A stretch of DNA of 64,000 bases from Corynespora cassiicola. Lineage: Eukaryota; Ascomycota; Dothideomycetes; Pleosporales; Corynesporascaceae. A model generated the notes under the pieces. It was not told the DNA's origin. It was given only the letters and a program-made list of their open reading frames with translations, and ran no database searches. The stretch is from assembly GCA_022059125.1 (NCBI GenBank), contig JAEUWY010000020.1:1922001-1986000 (forward strand). The letters are read 5' to 3'. Made by a program: the position numbers and the translations under genes. Below are positions 32,355-43,138 of this stretch, one piece after another. The first letter of the stretch is position 1. Each line of letters begins with the position of its first letter.

Positions 32355-34972
32355 TCATTCCATGCTCGTCCCGCTCGCAAAAAAGGGACTATCTTCAAAT
32401 TCAAACCCCGTATAATCATCATTCAGCAACCAATGCCAGTCCATACTCTCATCAACCCCCATCATATCCACCTCCCCACCAAACCCCAACCCAACCTCCA
32501 ACTCACCCCCCGCCTGCCCACCAAAACCCATCCCCCTACCCTCCTCCCCGCCATAACCATCGTCCCCAGCAGCTACTCCATCCACATGCCCGCCCATCCC
32601 CTGTTCACCACCCAGAGCACTCCCCGAAGGCGGTGGCGGCACCCCGAGCACGATATCAGCCCCATACTGCGCGCGAAACGCCTCCTCCATAATCCTCGCG
32701 CTGACCCCGAGCGCCGCTCTCGCAGCCCCAAGCACATCCGCATCCGGGTCCCTCCCCGAGACCAGCGCGTCGACGCGCGCGAGCGCGCACGAGAGGAACA
32801 CGACGCTCTTTGCGTTTGTCTCGCCGCGCCGGAGCCGCATCTCGGCTGTGCCGTACGCCCTCTGCAGCACCCCGCGCAGGAGCTCGAACTGCGCGGGCCG
32901 CTGGACGATGGGGGGGACCACCTGGCGTTGCGGTGGCGAGGGGCTTTCCTGGGTGGTGGGGGCGGCGACCAAGGGAGCGAAGAGGGCGGCGTCTTGGGCC
33001 TGTTCTTCGATTTGGGTTGCCAGTTCCAGGTATACGGTCGAGATGCTGTAGAGGAAGAAGCTGCGGAAGAAGCCGATGCAACGATAGTTTAGCCGCATCC
33101 AGTCATCTTCCTCTCCTGGGGAGAGGGCCGTGGCGGGCGCGTTGATGGTGAGGCTCGTGTCGAGGCAGATTTTCCTGCTGTAGTGGTATTTTGGGTTTTC
33201 CTTTGCGCGGGCGAAGAAGGGGCGGTGGAGGCAGAGGATGAAGCGGCGGACTAGGGTGTCGAAGAGTTTGATTTGGAAGGGGTTGGTGGAGGGGGAGGTG
33301 GTGAGGAAGGACTGGAAGAATTTTGTTTTTTGGCGGCATTGGTCGGTCAGCTCTGAGCCTAGGCGTAGGGTGTCGTCGTAGGATAGGTTGAATCTCAAGT
33401 TGTTTATCTGACGGGTGATTTCTAGGCGGATGGGTAGTGAATGGCTCATGGCAATCTGGATGCTCGTGTCCGTAAAGGCTGTCAAAGGTTTTGGCCGAAG
33501 GGGGGATCTCCCTTCATCGTCAATCTCGTCATCATTGATATTTGATGGCGGCTGTGTATCGAAATCATCCAGCGAGATCATAGGAGGCATCCCCATGTCC
33601 AGGCTACTCTGAACGACAATTTCCAGAACTGTCGCCCACAGCCGTCTTCGCATCTCGATATGAAACGTTGACAGATGAGGAAAGTTTGAGGGATCGCGAT
33701 GGAGTCCGAGATACATGGCGCGCCGCAACAGAGATCCCGCGGGAATCCATATCAGGTGGCCATCGACGTTACAGACTTGCCGCGCGATGAGTTGAAGAAC
33801 TTGAATTTGAAGACCTGACATGTTCAGTCGCCATTTTTCCCGCGGAGCGGAAAGCCATGGTTCAGCAGCCTGTATCCATTTCGCACAACTGGAGCGAACT
33901 TGGGGTTGCAAATCACCACTGAAGAAAGGGACGCCTAGCGCGCAGACTAGAAGAATCTTCAATAGCACGGTTGGTTTCGCTGCGGACGGCTCATTCCAGT
34001 ATAAGTCATACTCTTTTTGGAAAGATGGAATATGCAAGATTCGGAAAATCCCTTCAAAGGTTCGGAAATAGCACTGTACCAACTGGTCACAGACTGCTTT
34101 GGTGGGAACGGAATCCAGGACATCTTTAGGTAGAGAGCCTTGCGACTTGGAAGATGGCTGCACAACTTGTTGCATGCGTTTAATCTCCGCTACGGGTTTG
34201 TAAAGCTCGGAAGACTTGTTGACCATTGTTCTGTGGGTCTTGGTGCTGAACACTGTGCTTGAATCGCCGAGTGCAGAGTACTACGCACGTCAGTTCTAGG
34301 AAGACTGCGCATAATCATCTCCAACCCTCTTCGAATTTACAGGTGACCAATTCAGCGAGGAATGGATAGGATACATACCGGCTCGAGACAATTTACCCAG
34401 TGGCTTTCCCCATAGTATCTGTTCTTAACAAACAATCCAGGCATTGCAGCACTTCCGTCTGCTTCCAAGAGGGGTAGAGTCCCTTGACTCACATTTGATC
34501 CTCTGTCTGACGATATAGCAAGCCTTGATTCCAGCTCCCTAACTCTATCAGAAAGAATCTTGATTGTATCATCTTCCTTGTTGCGTTCGAGACTTATCCT
34601 CGGCAAGCCCTGGGTCTCCTTCCCGGACGGACCTAGAATGCCGGGTGCTATGTAGCGATTGACTAATGAGTTGAAGTCAATAGATATGCCACTTGTTGTC
34701 TCCCTTTCAGTTGGCGAGTCGGAATGAGCCGAAGATCCGTCTTGTCCTGCGCCTGCTGACATGGATGGTGATCTCGGTCTTCTGCGCCCTGGCACCTCTC
34801 GGTAGGTACACGTAGGCGACTTGATCCGAGTACAGGGCCCGCATGGCTTCGACCGATCACATTTCACTTTTCTTCTTCTACACTCCACACAAGATAGGGC
34901 TGGCCTTCTGCGTTTCAGCGGTCGAGCTCCGTCAGCGGTAGCGTGTTGTAGTACTGGTTGTTCAGTTTCCAT
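32355..34972 (-). CDS. Zn2Cys6 transcription factor with fungal_trans domain, 839 aa
   Basis: Two minus-strand exons, 34379-34972 and 32355-34280, join in phase 0 to 839 residues. The zinc cluster near residues 25-55 reads C-VE-C-RRRKVK-C-DRSKP-C-GP-C-TRIKSPT-C, followed by a coiled-coil-like segment (KILSDRVRELESRL). The large fungal-specific regulatory domain spans roughly residues 240-640, with the family motif SLLRRAMYLGLHRDP and RRRLWATVLE. The join HWVNCLEP to YSALGDSS fits family members. The C-terminus is Gly-rich and acidic and could act in activation. An upstream in-frame ATG at 35011 would add 13 hydrophobic residues; I prefer 34972. Targets are unknown, and no pathway cluster surrounds it. 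Confidence 0.92.
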
Positions 34973-35884
34973 GCTGGGGAAAAACGAAACGGCGAAGGAT
35001 AGGAGTACCACAGTATTTTTTTTTTCCCTTCACGTGGTTTACGGGTCGGAAAAATGTCCCAGAGCTGTAGTGATGCGTAGCAATCTGGCGGAGAGTGAAG
35101 ATGGGAGGACTGCTCGGTCTTAAGAGCTAACCCGTCGGTCATTTCAATTTACCGAGGGGCTGAGTCGAAGCAGTAAGCCCAAGAGTTAGGGGCCACCGCT
35201 TATGCCAAATAAGTTAGAACTTGCGAGGAGGCATACGAAGGCTGCTCCTACGTAAGATGCTACATGTAATTTGGAGCATCATAGAGGCCAGCTTGAGGTG
35301 TTGGCCGTAAATCTCTACGCCTAACACGGCTTAGCCCCAAAGTATGTGCTCTGCGTACAGTACATGTCGAGCAACGCACCTCAGTGCATAGATCGCTAGG
35401 CACCGCAACTAGATAAATTCTCATGTTTTATAGGTTCCAGCAAAGAGTGTTAAGAGTAAAGGAAGAAAGGATAGAGTTAAAAGGAAGATTTGATCTAATT
35501 TACGATGTAGCAAGCATGTAGGTGCCTATGGCACTGCTGCCTGCTCGACCATTCCATTCAAAGGGTACAACCTTATAAGTAGATATTGCATCGCATTTGC
35601 AACCCGACAGTATATTCCATTCTCTTTAGCCTCTGAAATAATGTGTGGGATTTTCTGGTACAAAAGAATGCGCTAGCGTGAACTTCCTTTGTTCGCTTAT
35701 GCTGGCGCCGGCTCAATGCCCGACACTGCTGTGGGGTCTGCATCACATCAGCACGAACCCCACTAGTTAGGTAGTTTCTTGTCACATTCCATCTTTTGTT
35801 CCATCATCAGTCTGTCCAGAAAACATCACAGTATATATATTGTATACCTAGACCTACTTTCATCAGCAAATCAGAAGCCGATCA
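34973..35884. other. Intergenic region upstream of Zn2Cys6 gene
   Basis: It holds the promoter of the Zn2Cys6 regulator and the 5' flank of the tRNA gene. It is AT-rich, with no supportable protein gene. Confidence 0.55.
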
Positions 35885-35969
35885 TCCCATATGGTCTAGT
35901 GGCTAGGATCTGTCGCTTTCATTGATTCAATGACCCGACATGGCCCGGGTTCGATTCCCGGTGTGGGAA
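35885..35969 (+). tRNA. tRNA-Glu (anticodon TTC) with a 13-nt intron
   Basis: The 85 bases fold as a tRNA. The acceptor stem is TCCCATA with TGTGGGA (one G-T pair). The D-arm contains TGGTCTAGTGGCTAGGAT, which is typical of fungal tRNA-Glu. The anticodon stem is TGTCG with CGACA and the T-arm is CCGGG-TTCGATT-CCCGG. Anticodon TTC is at 35918-35920. An intron of 13 bases (35922-35934) interrupts the loop after position 37, the canonical place. The discriminator is A. Confidence 0.93.
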
Positions 35970-36430
35970 ACATCTTTTTTGCCGTTGTAAGGGACGTTTG
36001 TACCTTGGGCTGGGGTGGAGCATTCGACATAGCTCTGGAGGTGATGTTTTTTTTAGTCGTGGAGTCCCACAACGCAAACCTAAACTCCTTACTGCAAGAG
36101 AGAGTGGAACGCAGCAAGGATATTCCTAATTCCAGATCACCAGGAGCAGACCTTGACGTTATTATTTTTTAGTTATGACGTGGAGGTGGTGTTGATCCAC
36201 AGCAGTCCTTGTCAGATTGCAAGCAATAGATGTTGCTTCCAAGAAGCTACTAAACGCAAAACAAGCACCTCATTTGAAACAAGCCGGCCATTACTCATTA
36301 TGAGGTACGTATGTAGCGAAAGAGTTCATTTAGGGTATGCAGTCTCCCGACTCAGGTTAGCACAAAGCGAAACACCGCCCTCCCAGATCCCACGGCTATT
36401 GCCGACTCAACAGCAAGCAAGATTATGCGA
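35970..36430. other. Intergenic region after tRNA-Glu
   Basis: It lies between the tRNA and the 3' end of the aspartic protease gene. No feature was recognised beyond a T-rich tract at 36046-36054. Confidence 0.5.
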
Positions 36431-37870
36431 TCAATACTCCGGGTGCTCCAGATTCTGCACCCCTTCCACCCTCTGCAAAACTCCTAGCCTCTTCTTCCCC
36501 TGATCGAACACGACATACACGCCCTTCAACCATGTATCCCCTATGATATCAAACTTGCTGGTCCCACGGCTCTGGATCCCGCCATACTGCATCTCCTCGC
36601 TCACCTTACAAAACCCAAAGTCCTCCTTTTGTACCTCAAACTGCTTGTTACCGACCGCAAAGGTGACAGTGGGCAGCTTATCAAGCGGCGTATTGAGCGG
36701 GAAGATCCAAGCCTGCTGTTTCTTCTCAAAGCAGGCACCAGGGATACAACCGTAGATCTCCTTGCACAGATCATCCGAAACGAGCGCGAGTGTTGTCCCC
36801 GTATCCGCGATGGCGGTATTGGACGGACGGGCGATCGTCTTCCCATTCACAGTCGCCGACGCAGACTCGAACTGCCAGAAGCCTTTGGACGAATCGATGG
36901 GGACGTAGTGAGGCTCTTTGACGCCGCAGCGCGCTAGCACACCAGTATCAATGTAGCCGAATGTGTAGAATGACTCGCCGCGGTCTGCTTCCTGTGCGTC
37001 GCGCCAACTGCCCAGATAGCAGGTAAAGAGCTGCTTGTCTACTGGAATGTCCTTTTGCGCCATCATGTTTTCGACGGGCGTGGCGACGCCTTGGGGTTTG
37101 ACCGTGTTAATCTTTCCAAAGGCGAGACCCAGGAGGCCGTCGCCGGCGCCGCTTGTGAATTCGCGCGTCAATTTCGAGGCGAGTTCGATGGCTTGGTTTT
37201 CGATGCATAGGCCGCCGAGGGTCACATTGTCGGTACCTACGACACCGGACGCTTTGGACCCATCGCCGTAGCGAATCTGCCAAGTGTGACCGTCAAGTCT
37301 GCCATATGAAGAGGATTTGCGAGGGTTGAAGATGGTATGTTTAGCACGGCCTGCGACTTGTGTTCTTTCTTCGAGCTCAGTTGACCAGACCTATCATGTA
37401 ATTCAACAGCCGCTCAGCTTGCCACCTATAACTTGAGCTCACCCAGAGGTCGCTCGATCCGGTGTCAAAGTGTAGGTTGAGCACTTGGGGTGGAGTTCCA
37501 ATCTCGACTGGACAAATGTACATGGAGTCATTCTGCTGGTCTTCGGCTTTGATTGTGCCCGGTTTGCCGTCTTCGTTGATTTTCTTGAGCTGAGGTTTCG
37601 TCTTGCGCTTGTCTTTGGGTCGGAATACATTCCCGAGAGTTTTTGTGGCTTTATCGATCTGCTGATAAGGGCCGTCGGTAGTGGGCGCAAATTTATCTGA
37701 AAGAGTCATGCAAGTGAGAAATGGGAAAGTTGACCGAGTAGAGTAATAAACTAGGATCAAATCGAAAGGTGATGGTACCAACATTTCTTCAACAAGCTTG
37801 CATAACTTTTGATACCCGCCTTTTGCGCATTGGCATTTGGCACCACATTGATCTTCTTGAGTTCGCTCAT
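36431..37870 (-). CDS. Pepsin-like aspartic protease (A1 family) without signal peptide, 433 aa
   Basis: Three minus-strand exons, 37783-37870, 37443-37696 and 36431-37390, join with phases 1 and 0 to 433 residues. Both catalytic motifs are present: FDTGSSDLW near residue 110, with intron 2 falling right after the Trp, and ADTGTTLA near residue 310. A flap-like segment WQIRYGDGS lies between them. The C-terminal lobe ends with DIIGDTWLKGVYVVFD, as in fungal pepsins. The N-terminus (MSELKKINVVPNANAQ) is hydrophilic and looks like the start of a propeptide region, with no signal peptide. An in-frame TAA directly precedes the ATG, so there is no unspliced extension. The protein could be intracellular, or a signal-peptide exon could lie farther upstream; I could not find one. 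Confidence 0.9.
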
Positions 37871-38603
37871 TTATGGGGGACCTGCGAGGTGAATGTGTTG
37901 GGGAGCTCTTTTCGTGGCTAGACCGATCAGGGAGGTGTGATAACTAAAGGAGGGGGATTTTGTAGTAAATATAGGTCGAATAAGTATGGAATGATTAGAA
38001 AAAAAACAAAGGCGCAAGTTGTGTAGGGAGATCGTTCAGGTCTGTGGAAATGCTAAGGGGCCTGAAGCCGCAGAGAATAACATATGGACGTGGACCACAC
38101 AAACCATCTACACGTGTTGGATGTGAGTGCCGGAAGGTGAGCTGAGAGAAATGAGGCAAGCATTGACACATGCCAGAAGGAACAATCACTTAGGAAATCG
38201 CATTCTCATTGACACTAGGCCTATCAAGGAAAAAGGAAAGAAGAACGCACACCTATTACAGTTGAATGCCCAAGACCATATGAACGAAGCTAGAACCAGT
38301 GCGCCTTTCAGCGCCTCGTCCTAACCCATATTCATAGAGAGTGTATCGGGATGCATGTGCATCCCTAGAGACCAATACATATAAGGAGCGTGCTTTCCCG
38401 ACCGAGAGGAGTGTACCCAAGCCAATGAACCCCGTAGACCATAAGAAGTTGAACCCATAGAAACCCCTCAGAAACACCACTCGTAGATAGCCATTGGCCT
38501 GGCTTGATCCAGTTCAATGGAACGTAGCGCGGGACGAGAACCCAGCCTTGGCACTTGTGTACAGCCTCGATTCACCAAGGAACACTTTGTGCATGACGCT
38601 CGT
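37871..38603. other. Intergenic region, promoter of aspartic protease
   Basis: It contains the upstream region of the aspartic protease gene and the 3' UTR of the NBR1-like gene. No gene is supportable in it. Confidence 0.5.
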
Positions 38604-41600
38604 TCAGGGCATCTCCTCATCGCTGGCATCGAGGATATCGTACTCCTCATCTGTCATGAAGCCCTCGTCATCACTGGAGATGGAGCGAATCTCAACGCTC
38701 TCGGCATCCTCGAAGAACTCCTCATCAGATTGGTCAGCGACCGTGGCCGTGGCCGTTGTCTCTGTCTTGGGAGAAGCAGGCTCAACGGCCAGGGCTTCGT
38801 GCGTGCTCGACTCGGGAGACTCCTTCTCAAGCTGAGGGAAGATCATGCCAGAGGATGTGGGCTCAGGGCGCTGCTGAATAGGCTTCTCCTCAACGGGAAG
38901 CTCAGCAGTCTCCTGCTTGACCGGAGCCTCGGGGGCCTTCTCGGGCTGGGCAATCTTTTCCTGATGAGCCTGGGCAGCCTCTTGATCCTTGCGTCGGTTC
39001 TCAAGGAGACGCTCAACGGCTGCCTTGCGAACCTTCTGGATACGTGCAATCTTCTCGCGCTCAAGCTTCTCAAACAGAACGCTTTGGTTCTCCCGATCAT
39101 TGAGCTGGAGCTTCATCTTCCTAAGTCGCTCAAGAGCCTCTTCTTGAAGACGAGTAGTGCGCTCGCTACCATCAAGGACATCCTTGGACTTCTCAAGTCG
39201 GCGGCTGGCAAGCTGCGCCTGGAGACGCTGCGAGGCCCTCAACTTGTCAAGCTTGGCCTGCTGAAAGCGCTCGTATGGCGTCAAGTTTGCATTCGATGAT
39301 GAGCTTGAGGCTTCGGCAACTTCCGGGGCGGGCTCAGGTTGAGGAGGGGAGGGCACCGGTGGGTTGGCGACCTGGATATCACACCAGAGTCGGTGGCCAA
39401 ATGGCGTACCATCGGCCTTCTTCAGACGCCAGTAAGAGATGGCTGTGCCTTCGCGCTTCGGTGCCTTCATGATTACTCGGAAGGAAATCTCCTCGTTCGG
39501 CTGAACCTCACGACCAACAACGTTGCTCTCGCTAGCCTCGGCAAGTTCGCTCTGGCTCAAGGGTTGTGAGTTATCGATGTTGAGCATGTTGTCACCGCCA
39601 ACGTGGCGGACACTGCAGCCGGCGGGCCAGGCGTTGGGGCCAGGGTTGCGAAGGGTCCAGACCTGAATGAACTGGAAACCCGCAGAGATCTTCGAGCCGT
39701 CTGGAATGGTATCGCGGATAAAGTGAGCGTCGAGTTCACCATTGTTCTTGGATGACTCAGCCTTGAGCTCAGCGACGGGTTCGGGGTTGGCCTCTTCGGC
39801 AGGAGCTGCGGGAGCAGAGAGGAGATCCTGTACGGTGATCTTCTCCTGCACAGGCTCAGCAAGGAGATCGCGTATCTCAATCTTCTCCTTGGTGATCTTG
39901 GGTTGCTGCTCCTCGGTAGGCCTCATGTCGACGATGGTCTGCACCTGAGTAGCAGCATTGGCAGAGGGCGCAACCGGTGTGGTCTCCGTGGCAGTGGACT
40001 TCCTAGCGGGCTGCTCGCGATCGCCAACGCGAGTAATTGACTTGCCATCCTTGTTCTCATTTAGGGTAGTGACACTGACGCTGCGCACAGGGGTCTTGAA
40101 CTTGATTAGTGGATGGGTGTGGTTGTGCCTATTTGATGGGTGCGCCTCGCAGTTGGAGCAGAAGTCGGTGTCGTGGCATACTGCACACTTGTAGCGAACA
40201 CCCTCAATGTATGACAGATTCTCCCTATCTTTGCAGAGAGGACCGTCGCAATATATCCCATAGTGGCGATTGCCAGTACTGACAGGCTCTGCAAGCGGCT
40301 CGTATATGGGCACGAAGCGGTGGCGAGGGTGAATGTACTTGGCGTTCTTGATGCACTCGGCACAGAAATCCCAGTCGGGGCAGTTCAGGCACTTGTGGCG
40401 GACACCATAAATGAACTTTTCGCACCCATCGCAGACGGCAGAGTGACGCACGTTCCTGCCAGCGTTGCAGAGGAAATCGGCCAGGGTGGGGAGGGTGGTC
40501 TCAGAAGTGGCTGCCTTGAACGAGTGACCAGGGTGGTGACCGTGCTTGTTGCTGACATGGCATTGCAGGCAGAGATCGTAATCATCGCAGTTGATGCAAG
40601 TGACGAACTCCTTCTCAGGAAGGACTACACTGGTCAGCATCTGATGTAGGTCTGTTGCACCAGGAATCTGCTTACCCTTGACGCAGCAGTTGCACGTGCG
40701 CGTAGGCTCTATTGGCTCATAGACGGGTACAGGCTGCTTCTCGTCGGTGAAAGCACCTGGCATCTCGTTCTCAGCCTGAGGTTTCGGCTTGGGACCGACC
40801 CGCTCGGTGGTGCTGTTCACAACGCTACCGTTCTTGACGAAGCGCTTGACCATCCAGTGGTTAGCCCCGGGACAGTGAATGCCTGCATCCACGCAAGATG
40901 GGCAAAGATCATAATCTCCATTGTCGCAAATGCTACAGTGGAAATGTTCGTCCTCCATGGGCTGGTTGCAGTTGTTGCAGTAGACAACCCATGATGAGCA
41001 CTGCGTGGCGGTCTCCTTGGGACGGAACGCCAGGTCGGCATTCTGAGAAGCAGTCGCAAGACCGCCGAAGAAGCCTACACGCGGAGTTACTCGGACGGCT
41101 CTAGCCGGATGAAAATCGAGTGGCAACTTACTCTCACGAGCGGTGAAGGATCGTGGCACGGGCGCCTCGTTCTCGGTGTCGGCCTTCTGGGGGGCGAGCG
41201 AGCACACTGGGCTGACCTGGGCGGACTCGACGGCTGGCTTCCTGTACGAAAGCGTAGCGAACTCGGGGGGAGACACGGGAGAGTGGGCAATGACGGGTGC
41301 GACGGCAGGCTCGGGGGAGAGCGTGTCGGCGCTCATGCGGTGGAGCGAAGAGGGCGCAGGGGAAGGGACGGGCTCTTGGGGAAGCGTGGAAGGAGCCAAA
41401 GGCGCGGGCTCGGGCTCCTGGCTGGGGATGGTGGCCCGCAGACGGAGCTTGAGCTTCGCTTTGGCGGCGCGGAAGAGCGTCTTGTAGACCTGGGGCTTGT
41501 CGGAGTCGAGGGTGACATAGGCACCGGCGCTGTCCGAGTAGCGCTCGAAGACGACGTCCTCGTCGGAAGGCACCTGAAGCAGAGCCCGAAGCTATCGCAT

Positions 41601-41846
41601 CGAGACACGTTAGTCGAGTGCTGTACTGGGGCTGTTTGCACGCTCGCACGGGTCGGCTGGCCAGGCTGCCGTGTGGCAGTCTGGCCGTCTGGTGAGCGAG
41701 GAAGCTGCGGGAGCGTCTCTCACCTTCTCTGGGAGCACGTTGGCTCCGAGATCGCGCAGGGGGATCTTGAACTTCTTGCTGTGCCCCTGGAACTGGACCT
41801 TGATCACGATCAACGTATCCAGCGTCACCGGGACGTTGGTGGCCAT
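38604..41846 (-). CDS. NBR1: NBR1-type selective autophagy receptor, 1000 aa
   Basis: Exons 41724-41846, 41132-41591, 40676-41074 and 38604-40624 (minus strand) join to 1000 residues. Domains in order: an N-terminal PB1 domain (residues about 10-90, basic face TLIVIKVQFQGHSKKFKI, acidic SDEDVVFERYSD). Four ZZ zinc fingers follow near 215-265, 319-365, 384-432 and 447-500. The NBR1 Ig-like four-tryptophan domain spans about 627-745 (VWTLRNPGPNAWPAG). Then come a coiled coil (about 790-900) and an acidic C-terminus with a YDIL motif at 989-992 that looks like an Atg8-binding LIR. No UBA domain is visible. In fungi such receptors bring cargo to autophagosomes; that role is inferred from the family. 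Introns of 57 and 51 bases are stop-free multiples of three, so they look like coding sequence unless splice signals are considered. Confidence 0.93.
40625..40675 (-). other. Stop-free 51-nt intron inside ZZ finger 2 of the NBR1 homologue
   Basis: On the minus strand it runs GTAAGC to TGTAG with branch GCTGAC. Removal gives the compact ZZ sequence CCVKVLPEKEFVTC; retention inserts 17 residues between zinc ligands. Confidence 0.8.
41075..41131 (-). other. Stop-free 57-nt intron upstream of ZZ finger 1 of the NBR1 homologue
   Basis: On the minus strand it has donor GTAAGT, an internal TAAC branch and acceptor GTGTAG. Retention would add 19 residues without a stop. Confidence 0.8.
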
Positions 41847-43138
41847 GGTGAGGACCTGAGTGAGGCTGACGGGGGTGACGTAGTGGACGAGACGGACGGA
41901 GGGAGGCTGCACAGTCTCGCAGACGACGGGGTCGACGAGGGCACGCAGCAGGTTGAACGAGAGTCTCCCGGGCGGTGGTGGTGGTGGTGGATGGGGAGGA
42001 GAGGGCTGGAGGGTGAGAGGGGAGGTGGACCAGAGCTGGGGTAGGCAGCTACGAGAGGCGGCGGGGTGGCCCAAGCGCGCGCGTTAACTCCACAGCCGGT
42101 CAACCTGCGGCGATTCCAACCTAGCGGAGGCAGCAGAGAGCGTCGTCAGCCGGCCGAAGGCGACCACTGTGAAAGGCGAGTCCGGCGACGTGTCGCTGGG
42201 CGTGCTGGTAGCCGTGTAGGAGGGGAGCTTGCTTGCCCGGCCGGCGAGCACGCAAGCTGCGCTCAAGTTGCACGCCGCCTGCACGTGACACCTGTTTCAC
42301 CGATCCAGATAAGTAAGGCGCTAGCAATGCCGACGAGAGGCCCTTCGCCAGTCGCCCTGTTACGCAGGCGCATTCATGACGCCGTAATCTGTCGCCTCTT
42401 CGACACAGAGGCCGACTCCAGCCGTGTGCCCTGTTGAACACCCTCTTGTTGGGCGGCGCGACGAACCCATGGATGGCACGAGACGCGGCCTGGGAACAAT
42501 CCGCCTTTCTTTTTCCAGGGGATCCAGTGCCGTTCCACTGCCTAACCAACCCGACCTCTACAATTCGACGCCAGAGAGACGCTGCGGGGCCTCCCCTTGC
42601 TGTCCGGCCCGTCATGGCCATTGCCCAGCTCCCGCAGCCTGCATCGCGGCCGACTTGGGGCGGATGTAGCCACCTCGTCTTCATGCCGACAGCTGCCTGG
42701 AGCTGTCTGGCCATGTGCTGCTCGAAGCGCAGCTAGCTGCATGGCCTGACACTTGGTCTACATAGCTTACCGTGCAGCGGCAGACGGACCTCGAGTTTAG
42801 AGGCTGTCCTAGTTAGGCAGTGCAGATAGCTACCACACATTTCCCCAAACCAAACGGGGCGGCTCAGGGGGTGTCTGCGAGCTGACTACCTCGGCCATGT
42901 AACCGCCGTCGTCCTTGCCATGAATCCAAAATAGATAAAAATCAATATGCTGTTTGATCCGTCCCGCTCCACTCCAGACAAGGTGAGGCTACCGCGCCAG
43001 GGTCCCAAGAACGCGCGCGGTGGAGCTATCGATAACTCGCGCTGCCCGGTGGCTGACTAACCGACGATCCTCCATGCATTCGAAAATTCCCTGTCTGAAA
43101 ATTCCCACCAGCACCGCAACCCCACGCTTCACCCCACC
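41847..43138. promoter_or_regulatory. Divergent promoter region between NBR1 and NOP13 genes
   Basis: The 1.3 kb lies between two divergent starts and must hold both promoters. A (GGT)n-type run near 41975-41995 is the only simple repeat. Reading frames of up to 197 codons on the minus strand are low-complexity and lack splice or homology support. Confidence 0.5.

Noticed and set aside
41109..42044. 311-codon plus-strand frame opposite the NBR1 start
   Set aside because: It is the antisense of the PB1-coding exon and intron region and is Gly/Arg/Glu low complexity.
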